Shown here: positions 7,747-14,678 of the stretch, in pieces | How the letters are laid out: every line of letters begins with the position of its first letter | Position numbering within the stretch: the stretch's first letter is position 1 | Source: JADJNY01 sp046349615 | Lineage (GTDB): Bacteria; Planctomycetota; UBA1135; GCA-002686595 | Assembly (NCBI GenBank): GCA_046349615.1 | Contig: JAXMBZ010000009.1 | Location: forward strand, 62,001-126,000 | Reading direction: 5' to 3' | DNA: 64,000 bases | The notes under the pieces: generated by a model | What the model was told of the DNA's origin: nothing | The model's database searches: none | What the model saw: the letters and a program-made list of their open reading frames with translations, nothing else | Made by a program: the position numbers and the translations under genes

Positions 7747-8735
7747 ACGAAGCGCTCCTCGGCCCACGCCGCGTCGCCGAACTCGCTCGCGGCCCATTCT
7801 TCGGCGTCGTAGTCGACGAGCTCGTCGATCACACCGTCGCCGTCGCGGTCGACGAGCGCCGCACGCGCCACGCCTTCCGAACCCGAGGCCTCGAACGCCC
7901 ACACGGTCCCGTTCCGGATGTGCCGTCCGAAGAAGAGGCCGCATGCGGAACGCAGCGCGGGGAGCCGCTCCGCCTCGAAGCGCGCGTTCCAGGTGCTGCG
8001 CGGGTTCAGCGAGCACTGGAAGACGCGCTCCCCCGCGCGATCGAGCGCGAGCACGTACCGCCCGTCGGGATCGCACGCGAGCAGCCGCACGCCCGAGAGC
8101 TCGTACGTGCGCAGCAGCGTCGAGTGGACGGCGACCGCGTCTTCGACGTCGTCCGTCGAACCGAGGCTCGGCGCGCGCACGAACCAGCGTTGGAGCACGA
8201 TCGCTCCGTCCTGTTCGCGCAGCGCCACGACGAGCTCCCACGGCCGGCTCGCCGCGACCGCTTCGATCGGCGACGCGAACTCGAGCCGGCGCGCGATGCG
8301 CTGGTACGCGCCGTCGACACGCGTCCACGATTCGAGGACGAGTTCGCGCGCGTCCGCCTCGAACCGCGCGCTCTGCGTCACATCGTCCGTGCGCACGATC
8401 TCGCGCGCGCCGCCCCGAGGAGCGGCGTCGACGGCGCCGGAGCCGACCTCGCGTTGCGCGAGCTCGAAGGCTCCCTCGACGAGGCCCGCGACCGGCTTCG
8501 ACGCGACCGGTCCGCACGCGGCGAGCGCGAGCAACCCGCCTGCGAGCTGGAGCGCGAGCAGCCCGCCTGCGAGCGGGCGCGCGAGCAACCCCCCGACGAG
8601 CGGGAGCCCGAGCCGCTCGGCGCCGACCCGAAGGGCGAACGAGCGGCCGAGGAACGTGCCTGCGAGCGACATGGCGCCCCGAGCGACGGCCCCGGGGCCG
8701 GGTTCCTCCCGAAATGAGGGGAAAAGGCCGGTCAC
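7734..8735 (-). CDS. Hypothetical lipoprotein-like protein with an EF-hand-like motif
   Basis: The 333-residue frame starts at a GTG overlapping the reductase stop (GTGA); an ATG at 8672 would give 312 residues and a more usual signal sequence. A long hydrophobic stretch ends in LALAACG, a lipobox-like site (Cys74 from the GTG). The soluble part contains the repeated-looking pieces RYVLALDRAGERVFQ and, near the C-terminus, DRDGDGVIDEL, an EF-hand or dockerin-like calcium loop. I do not recognise the family. Export to the envelope is likely, and calcium binding is inferred from the loop alone. The DNA for the hydrophobic region consists of tandem repeats, which may explain its unusual length. 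Confidence 0.7.
   Translation of the reverse strand: MTGLFPSFREEPGPGAVARGAMSLAGTFLGRSFALRVGAERLGLPLVGGLLARPLAGGLLALQLAGGLLALAACGPVASKPVAGLVEGAFELAQREVGSGAVDAAPRGGAREIVRTDDVTQSARFEADARELVLESWTRVDGAYQRIARRLEFASPIEAVAASRPWELVVALREQDGAIVLQRWFVRAPSLGSTDDVEDAVAVHSTLLRTYELSGVRLLACDPDGRYVLALDRAGERVFQCSLNPRSTWNARFEAERLPALRSACGLFFGRHIRNGTVWAFEASGSEGVARAALVDRDGDGVIDELVDYDAEEWAASEFGDAAWAEERFVAAR
8523..8603. repeat. Tandem repeat of about 27-30 bases encoding a signal-sequence core
   Basis: Three imperfect units with the core GCGCGAGCA(A/G)CCC lie in the 5' part of the lipoprotein-like gene. They encode the reiterated hydrophobic pieces LAGGLLAL and LVGGLLAR. The repeat has lengthened the export-signal core rather than the mature domain. 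Confidence 0.6.
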
Positions 8736-9538
8736 CAGTAGCTCTCGACGTGCAGGTTGCCGGCCCCCCCCGCACCGTCCAGTCGGAACCCGCGCGGCTC
8801 GAGGAGGGCGCCGACGTCGCGCAGCATCTCGGGGTTGCCGCAGAGGAGCACGTGGACGCGCGCGGGGTCGAGCTCGAAGCCGGCGAGCGCGCGGAGGCGG
8901 CTCGGCTCGAGCACCGCCTGCACGCGCCCCGTGAGCCCGGTCCAGGCGTCGGCGGGCTCGGGGCGCGAGACGACGGGCGCGTACCGCACCTTCGGGTCGC
9001 GCGCGGCGCGGGCTTCGAGCTCCGCACGGTACCCGAGCTCGCCCGGGTGCCGGACGCCGTGGACGACGAGCGCGCGGCTCCAGCGCTCGCTCGCGGGCGC
9101 GGCGCGCAGCATCGACACGAACGGCGCGAGGCCGGTGCCCGTCGCGACGAGGAGGAGCTCCGCCTCCCGCGGCACGCGCGCGAGCCCGAACTCGCCGCGG
9201 GCCGCGGGGTCCATCCAGAGGCGCTCGCCGACGCGCAGGCTCCAGAGGAGCGGCGTGAAGCGGCCTCCCGGCACGAGCGCGACGTAGAACTCGATTTCGC
9301 GCCGGTCCGCGGGCGCGCTGGCGATCGAGTACGAGCGGCGATGCAGCCGCACGCGTCCGGGGCGGAGCGCGATCGGGCTCGCGGCGGTCTCCGCGGCGGA
9401 CATCGGCAGCCCGAGCTGCACGAACTGGCCGGGCTCGAAGGGCGCGAGCTCGCCGGCGTCCGGGCGGACGCGGAGCACGAGCAGGCGCTCACCGACGGGT
9501 TGCCGTGCGACGAGGGTGGCGTTCAGGGGATCGGACAT
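8732..9538 (-). CDS. Ferredoxin--NADP+ reductase
   Basis: This 268-residue flavoprotein has the ferredoxin reductase layout. The FAD-binding barrel carries RRSYSIASAP (the RxYS-type flavin motif). The NAD(P) domain has VATGTGLAPFVSML and later VLLCGNPEMLRDVG. The C-terminal Trp of the ending HVESYW matches bacterial FNRs of the FpR/subclass I type, in which an aromatic tail stacks on FAD. It exchanges electrons between NADPH and ferredoxin or flavodoxin in the cytoplasm. The start is the ATG at 9538, where MSDPLNATLV begins. The downstream lipoprotein-like gene overlaps by GTGA, so the pair may be co-translated. Confidence 0.92.
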   Translation of the reverse strand: MSDPLNATLVARQPVGERLLVLRVRPDAGELAPFEPGQFVQLGLPMSAAETAASPIALRPGRVRLHRRSYSIASAPADRREIEFYVALVPGGRFTPLLWSLRVGERLWMDPAARGEFGLARVPREAELLLVATGTGLAPFVSMLRAAPASERWSRALVVHGVRHPGELGYRAELEARAARDPKVRYAPVVSRPEPADAWTGLTGRVQAVLEPSRLRALAGFELDPARVHVLLCGNPEMLRDVGALLEPRGFRLDGAGGAGNLHVESYW

Positions 9539-9968
9539 CGCGCGCGCGGCGCATGGTGGCGCGAGCGACGCCGCCTGTCGACCCGAGCCCGACGATCGAG
9601 CGGCGTCGGCGCCTCCAGATCGCGCGCGCCCGCCGCGCAGCGAGTCCCGCCGTCGCAAGCCGGAGCGCGCGTCGTCCGACGTCGGCGCTCTCGAAGGCGC
9701 GACGCGCGACCGTCCACGTCGTGGACGGCTCGAGGTTCGAGCGCGGCCTCGCGCGGGACGGAATCTGCCGTCGGGAACGATTCGCGAGCAGCGCGAGCGA
9801 CCCGTTTCGCCCCGGAGCGCGCTCGCTATCATCCGACCGCTCGATCCACCGCGCGTCCCGCAGCGCGCGGTGCCTCCTGGTCCGTCACCGCTCCGTCCGC
9901 GCGCGGGAGCTCGTGCTCTCGACGGGAGTTCGTGTCGTCTCTCCCGGAAACGAGCGCCGCGGCCCCCC
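9539..9968. other. Non-coding divergent spacer of 430 bases
   Basis: This region separates the minus-strand reductase from the plus-strand secreted protein. I find no convincing gene in it. The only recognisable element is a TATCAT hexamer at 9827-9832 on the plus strand, which could be a -10 box, but there is no good -35 partner. Confidence 0.5.
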
Positions 9969-11537
9969 ATGCACCCGTGCTTCCGCATCCTCGTCTCGAT
10001 CTCGGCCCTCGCGGTTGCCGCTCCCGCCTCGTCGACGTGGGAGCTCGTCGGCCCCGCCGGCTTGAGCGCCGGCTCCGGCATCTGCTGCCAGATCGAGGTC
10101 GCTCGCGACGGCACGCCGCACGTCGCCTTCCAGGACCAGAGCAGCGCGTCGATCCGCTGCAGCGTGCTCGCGTACCGGCACGGCGGCTGGGGTTACGTCG
10201 GCGCGCAGTCGAGCGCGAGCAACGGACAGGCCTGGTACAACAAGCTCGCGTTCGACGCGGCGGACCACGTGTACCTCGCGTGCCGCGACTACGCCGCGAG
10301 CGGACGCATCAGCATCCGCACGTTCGATCCGGCGCTCGGCTTCTGGACGAACGTCGGGCCCGGCGGTTCGAGCGCGGGTGAGGCGCACTACACGGACATC
10401 GTGATCGCGCCCGACGGCGCGCCGACCGTGATCTACGCCGATCGCACGACGACGCCCGCCGACGAGGCGACGGCGCTCGTGTTCCGCAACGGACTCTGGC
10501 AGTGGCTCGGCGGGCCGGGGTTTTCCGGCGCGGGCGCGGGCTTCCCGAGCCTCGACGTCGACGCGCAGGGCTTCGTGTACGCCGCGTTCGCCGACGCGAG
10601 CCAGCCGGACGCCGCGACCGCGACGGGCAAGGCGACCGTCATGCGTTTCGATCCGTCGAACGCGACGTGGAGCCCCGTCGGCGCGCCGGGGTTCTCGCCG
10701 CACGGCGCGCAGAACCTGACGCTCGCCCTCGACCGGGACGGCACGCCGTGGATCGCGTACTACGTGTGGCACGCGCAGCTCGTCGTGATGCGCTACGACG
10801 GCACGCGGTGGACGCGCGTCGGCGGCTCGGCGTCGGGCACGGACCAGCCCGAGGTGCAGACGGAGTCGTGGCGGCAGTGGCTCTCGCTCGATTTCGACAG
10901 CCAGAACACACCGTACGTCGCCTACCAGCGCTGGCTCGACGGCAACCGCGCGGCGGTGCGGCGCTTCGACGGCACGGATTGGACGCCGGTCGGGAACCTC
11001 GGGTTCAGCGCGGGCGCGGCGGATTATCTCGCGATGGCGATCGGACCGGACGACGTGCCGTACGTCGTGTTCCGCGATGCGGCGACGGGGCAGCGCGTCA
11101 CCGTGATGCGGTATGCGCCGTCGCCGCAGCCGTTCTGCACCGCGGTCGTCAACTCGCTCGGCTGCACGCCGGAGATCACGGCGTCGGGAAACCCGAGCCT
11201 TTCGGGCACGGATCCGGTCGTGATCACGGCGACGAACGTCGTGTCGCACAGGACGGGGCTCTTGCTCTACAGCGACGGACCCGATCGCGCGCCGTTCCAC
11301 GGCGGGTACCTGTGCGTGCGCGCGCCGTTCCGTCGCGGCGGGATCGTCGACTCGGGCGGAGCGCCCGGGCTCGACTGCAGCGGAGTCCTCGAGCGCGACC
11401 TCGGCCCGTATCTCCGCGCGCCGAACTCGGGCTTCCAGCCGGGCGGTCACGTCTTCGTGCAGTACTACTACCGCGACCTGCAGAGCACGGCGGGCGTCGG
11501 CCTGACCGCGGGCGTGCGCGTCGAGTTGCTGCCCTGA
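9969..11537 (+). CDS. Secreted propeller-like repeat protein with Cys-containing C-terminal domain
   Basis: This 522-residue protein starts with a signal peptide (CFRILVSISALAVAAPASS). The body repeats a pattern in which W..VG..G.S.G is followed by DG.P.V.Y or DAQGFVYAAF, about seven to eight times. This is what blades of a beta-propeller look like. The last 130 residues form a separate domain beginning FCTAVVNSLGC and containing GGYLCVRAPFRRG, with several Cys. I associate domains of this type with extracellular proteins of planctomycetes, where they may act in surface attachment or sorting. No active site is visible. The ATG at 9969 was chosen because it begins the signal peptide. Confidence 0.8.
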   Translation: MHPCFRILVSISALAVAAPASSTWELVGPAGLSAGSGICCQIEVARDGTPHVAFQDQSSASIRCSVLAYRHGGWGYVGAQSSASNGQAWYNKLAFDAADHVYLACRDYAASGRISIRTFDPALGFWTNVGPGGSSAGEAHYTDIVIAPDGAPTVIYADRTTTPADEATALVFRNGLWQWLGGPGFSGAGAGFPSLDVDAQGFVYAAFADASQPDAATATGKATVMRFDPSNATWSPVGAPGFSPHGAQNLTLALDRDGTPWIAYYVWHAQLVVMRYDGTRWTRVGGSASGTDQPEVQTESWRQWLSLDFDSQNTPYVAYQRWLDGNRAAVRRFDGTDWTPVGNLGFSAGAADYLAMAIGPDDVPYVVFRDAATGQRVTVMRYAPSPQPFCTAVVNSLGCTPEITASGNPSLSGTDPVVITATNVVSHRTGLLLYSDGPDRAPFHGGYLCVRAPFRRGGIVDSGGAPGLDCSGVLERDLGPYLRAPNSGFQPGGHVFVQYYYRDLQSTAGVGLTAGVRVELLP

Positions 11538-11538
11538 C

Positions 11539-11563
11539 GGGAGCGCGGGACCGCTGCGCTCCC
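11539..11563. terminator. Hairpin between convergent genes
   Basis: An eight-base stem (GGGAGCGC and its complement) with a nine-base loop starts directly after the stop of the secreted repeat protein. It lies 47 bases from the end of the convergent gene. There is no T run on either strand. Confidence 0.5.
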
Positions 11564-11609
11564 CCACCGCGCCCCGGCGCGGCGTGATGCCCGCCCGAAC
11601 ACGGTGCGC

Positions 11610-13358
11610 TCAGCGCCGCACGCGGACGATGCGCGGGCGGTTCGCGGCGGGCTCGAAGTCCACGGTGCGCTCCGTGTCGAGCGCGCGCACGTGGAGCGCG
11701 TACCGGCCCTCGGGCAGGTCGATGCGGAAGCGTCCGCGCGCGCGGAACGTACCGACCACTCGGGGGGGATCGACGTCCGTGCGTTCCAGTCGGCACTCGG
11801 ACGCGCCGAACGCGGCGGGCAGCTCGACGAGGGTCGGGCAGGGCGCCGGGAGCGCGACGACGCCGAGGTCCAGCGCGTCGCGCGGAGCGAGCTCGAACTC
11901 GAGCGGCGCGGGCGCGACGCCCGCGGCGAAGACGAACACGCGGTAGCGGCCGGGCGGGAGGTCGCCGGCCGTGAACGCGCCGCGCGCCGCGTCGAACGCG
12001 AGCCGCGTCGCGCGATCGCCGCGCGCGGTGGTCAGATAGACCTCGGCGCCGACGGGCGCGCCGGCAGGCGCGCTCGCGTCGCAGCGCGCGTCCGCGGCGA
12101 CGGTGCCGAACGCATCGACGACGCGCACGACGAGGCTCGCGCGCTCGTCGAGTGCCCACGGCGCGTCGAACCCGGTCTCGGCGTCGACCCACAGGCCGCG
12201 CACGGCGTCGAACGGGAGCCCCGCGCCGCCCGCCGGCGGCGCGACGTCGAGACCGAGCATCGTCGCCGGCGCATTCGGCACGGTGAACCGTCCCTCCGCG
12301 TCGGTGATCGCGACGTCCGCCCAGGCGGTCTTCGCGCCTGAATCGAAGAGCTCGACCCGCCAGCCCGCGAGCGGTCGTCCGCGTGCGTCGCGCCAGCGCC
12401 CGTGGAGCTCGTGCCCGCGCTGCAAAGACGGACGAAGGAGCTGGAACGGCTCGATGCCCGCGCCGAGCTCGGTTTCGTAGCGACCCAGGTCGCCGCCGCC
12501 GACCGACACGTGCGCGCCGTCGCGCGGCAGCGGGCCGAGCGAGAACGCGCCGTCCTCGCGCGAACGCGTCGAGAGTTCGAAGTCCAGCTCGGGCGCGCTC
12601 GCGCGCACGCGCGCGCCGGCGACGAGATCGCCGTCGGGTTCGCGCACGACGCCGAGCACGTGCACCTGCGGAGCGTCGTTCGGGACGTGCGCGGAGGGTG
12701 CGCGCGAGGCGCCGGCGAAGCTCCAACCCGTCGCGCACTCGAGCGGCTCGCCCGGGAGCTCGATCGCGGCTTCCGGGAAGCGCGCGAGCCCCTGCTCGTC
12801 GAGCAGCATACGGCGGGTGGGCGGCGCCGTGGGCTCCGAGGACGCAGCGCGCAGCTCGATCGCGCCGGAGAACGGGCGGCTCGTCAGCTCGGCGAGCTTC
12901 GTGTTCGACGCGCCGTACAGCGGATGCGCCGCGGAGAACGCGACCCACATCGACTCGCGGTCCGCGCGCCACGCGAGGTGCAGGCGCCCGCGCGCGTCCG
13001 TGACGCCGGCGAGCGCGAGCGGACCCGGCCAGGGCCCGAGCTCGACCGTCGCGCCTGGGAGCGGCTGGTCGTCGGGGTCGAGGACGAGGAGCTCGAACGC
13101 GTAGAGCGTGCCCTCGAGCGCCGACGGCGCGACCTCGAGCCCGCTCACCGGCGGCACGGCGCGCGCCGCGTTCCGCCGTGGGTCCGCGGCCCCGGGCGGC
13201 GCGACGGCGGTGCGATCCGGAGACGCCGAGATCGTCGAAGACGGCGGGATCGACGCGCGCGCCGCGACGGACGCCGAGCGCGGCGGCGACGCGAGCTCGA
13301 CGACGGCGACGACGCCGACGAGACCGACTGCGATCCACGGGAGGGCCTTCGAGCTCAT
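11610..13358 (-). CDS. Membrane-anchored carboxypeptidase-regulatory-like / Ig-like repeat protein
   Basis: This 582-residue protein has a single N-terminal membrane helix (LPWIAVGLVGVVAVVELA) and a disordered Ser/Pro/Ala linker. At least five beta-sandwich repeats of the carboxypeptidase-regulatory (CarboxypepD_reg) type follow. Their hallmarks are seen in DPDDQPLPGATVELG, DARGRPLAGWRVELFD, TDAEGRFTVPNAP and GDLPPGRYRVFV. Such domains are structural and protein-binding. The protein is probably displayed in the periplasm or on the surface. It has no catalytic residues. A protein of the same architecture is encoded at 42458-44095. Confidence 0.75.
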   Translation of the reverse strand: MSSKALPWIAVGLVGVVAVVELASPPRSASVAARASIPPSSTISASPDRTAVAPPGAADPRRNAARAVPPVSGLEVAPSALEGTLYAFELLVLDPDDQPLPGATVELGPWPGPLALAGVTDARGRLHLAWRADRESMWVAFSAAHPLYGASNTKLAELTSRPFSGAIELRAASSEPTAPPTRRMLLDEQGLARFPEAAIELPGEPLECATGWSFAGASRAPSAHVPNDAPQVHVLGVVREPDGDLVAGARVRASAPELDFELSTRSREDGAFSLGPLPRDGAHVSVGGGDLGRYETELGAGIEPFQLLRPSLQRGHELHGRWRDARGRPLAGWRVELFDSGAKTAWADVAITDAEGRFTVPNAPATMLGLDVAPPAGGAGLPFDAVRGLWVDAETGFDAPWALDERASLVVRVVDAFGTVAADARCDASAPAGAPVGAEVYLTTARGDRATRLAFDAARGAFTAGDLPPGRYRVFVFAAGVAPAPLEFELAPRDALDLGVVALPAPCPTLVELPAAFGASECRLERTDVDPPRVVGTFRARGRFRIDLPEGRYALHVRALDTERTVDFEPAANRPRIVRVRR

Positions 13359-13449
13359 GACGCGCTGGAGACGACGCGGGGCGAAGCGCGCGCACCGACG
13401 AACGCGCGCCGGGCGTCTTCCCCGGAATTCGAGGAAGGCGCCCGGACGA

Positions 13450-13644
13450 TCACGTGGCCTTGCGGCCCTTGCGCCGCTTCACCGCGTCCCGGAGCAGGAA
13501 CTCGATGTGCGCGTTGAGCGAGCGCAGATCTTGGTTCGCCCACTCCCGCAGCTCCTCCATCAGGTCCGGGGGGAGACGCAGGAGGAACGGCTTGCGATCC
13601 GGAGGCTCGTCGTCGGGAGGAGCCTTGGCGTCACGCCGCACCAT
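13450..13644 (-). CDS. Arc-type ribbon-helix-helix protein linked to SPFH gene
   Basis: This 64-residue protein has KPFLLRLPPDLMEELREWANQDLRSLNAHIEFLLRDAV split around a beta strand and two helices. This is the Arc/MetJ ribbon-helix-helix fold that binds DNA as a dimer. The tail is strongly basic. It lies ten bases downstream of the SPFH gene. This pairing of an SPFH/band-7 gene with an Arc-like gene recurs in other bacteria and indicates a functional link, probably autoregulation of the operon. It is not a toxin-antitoxin pair, since no toxin gene is present. Confidence 0.85.
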   Translation of the reverse strand: MVRRDAKAPPDDEPPDRKPFLLRLPPDLMEELREWANQDLRSLNAHIEFLLRDAVKRRKGRKAT

Positions 13645-13654
13645 GGGTTCCTCC

Positions 13655-14545
13655 TCAGGTGTAGAGCGAGCCCGTGTTGACGACCGGCGTCGGGTTCGTG
13701 TTGCCGCAGAGCACGACGAGCAGGTTGCCGACGAGCGTCGCCTTGCGCTCCTCGTCGAGCTGGACGACCTGCTTCTCGCCGAGGCGCGCGAGCGCCATCT
13801 CGACCATGCCGACGGCGCCGTCGACGATCTTCTGGCGCGCCGCGATGATCGCGGTGGCCTGCTGGCGCTGGAGCATCGCGTGCGCGATCTCGGGCGCGTA
13901 GGCGAGGTGCGTGAGTCGCGACTCGAGCACCTCGATGCCGGCGAGCGAGAGCCGCTCCTGCAGTTCGTGCTGGAGCTCGCGCGCGACCTGCTCGGCGCTG
14001 CCGCGGAGCGTGGTCTGCACGTCGGAAGCCTGACCGTCGTCGTACGGGTGGCGGCTCGCGACGAGGCGCACGGCCGACTCGCTCTGGACTTCGACGAAGT
14101 GCTCGAAGTTCTCGACGTCGAAGAGCGCCTGCGCGCTGTCGCGGACCTGCCAGACGACGACCATCGCGATCTCGATCGGGTTGCCGAGCAGGTCGTTCAC
14201 CTTGAGCGTCTTGCCGTTCAGGTTGTGGGCGCGCAGCGAGATCTTCTTCTTGCTCGTGAACGGGTTCGTCCAATAGAAGCCCGGCGCGCGCACCGTGCCG
14301 CGGTACTTGCCGAACAGGACGAGCGCGCGCCCGAGGTTCGGCTCGACCACGAAGAAGCCCGGCAACACGAGCACGAACAGGAAGACGAGACCGATCCCGG
14401 AAAGGATCGGCACGGGTTCGGGCCGCGGCCCGCTCGAGATGAAGGACGCGATCGCGCCGCCGAGCAGGCCGAGCGCGAGGAGGAACATGACGTAGCCGTT
14501 GAACGGCGAGAACGAGGCTTCGGTCGTGGGATTGCGTGAGTGCAT
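13655..14545 (-). CDS. SPFH / band-7 domain membrane protein
   Basis: This 296-residue protein has two N-terminal hydrophobic helices (MFLLALGLLGGAIASF and GIGLVFLFVLVLPGF). The SPFH (prohibitin/flotillin-like) domain follows, with EPNLGRALVLFGKYRGTV, LRAHNLNGKTLKVNDLLGNPIEIAMVVVWQV and the coiled region around AQALFDVENFEHFVEVQSESAVR. Such proteins oligomerise in the inner membrane and scaffold proteases or lipid domains. The start at the ATG 14545 is supported by a GGAGA sequence at suitable distance. It is the first gene of an operon with the Arc-type protein. Confidence 0.9.
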   Translation of the reverse strand: MHSRNPTTEASFSPFNGYVMFLLALGLLGGAIASFISSGPRPEPVPILSGIGLVFLFVLVLPGFFVVEPNLGRALVLFGKYRGTVRAPGFYWTNPFTSKKKISLRAHNLNGKTLKVNDLLGNPIEIAMVVVWQVRDSAQALFDVENFEHFVEVQSESAVRLVASRHPYDDGQASDVQTTLRGSAEQVARELQHELQERLSLAGIEVLESRLTHLAYAPEIAHAMLQRQQATAIIAARQKIVDGAVGMVEMALARLGEKQVVQLDEERKATLVGNLLVVLCGNTNPTPVVNTGSLYT

Positions 14546-14590
14546 GGTGGTCTCCGGGGGGAGGGAACGGCCTCCCTGGGTGCTACTGCG

Positions 14591-14618
14591 ATGATATCAC
14601 TTCGATATTCATCGTCAA
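14591..14618 (-). promoter_or_regulatory. Promoter and operator-like palindrome of the SPFH operon
   Basis: On the minus strand TTGACG (14613-14618) and TATCAT (14591-14596) form a good sigma-70 type promoter with a 16-base spacer. The spacer and -10 box contain an imperfect palindrome with half sites GATGAATATC and GATATCATC, which is a likely repressor site. The Arc-type protein of the operon is one candidate ligand. The site lies about 45 bases upstream of the start codon. Confidence 0.6.
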
Positions 14619-14666
14619 ACCGTCCCGCGAGGCTCGAGCCCGTCGACCCGGAGGCCGGCGGCGGCA

Positions 14667-14672
14667 TAGAAT
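14667..14672 (+). promoter_or_regulatory. -10 box of a predicted leaderless transcript (kinase gene)
   Basis: TAGAAT ends six bases before the GTG start of the kinase gene, and no Shine-Dalgarno sequence is present. Transcription would begin at the start codon. A weak -35 match, TCGACC, lies 18 bases upstream. Confidence 0.5.
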
Positions 14673-14678
14673 CCGCCG

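Noticed and set aside
13450..14545. Toxin-antitoxin pair for the Arc-type gene
   Set aside because: The partner is an SPFH membrane protein rather than a toxin, and this pairing is known elsewhere.
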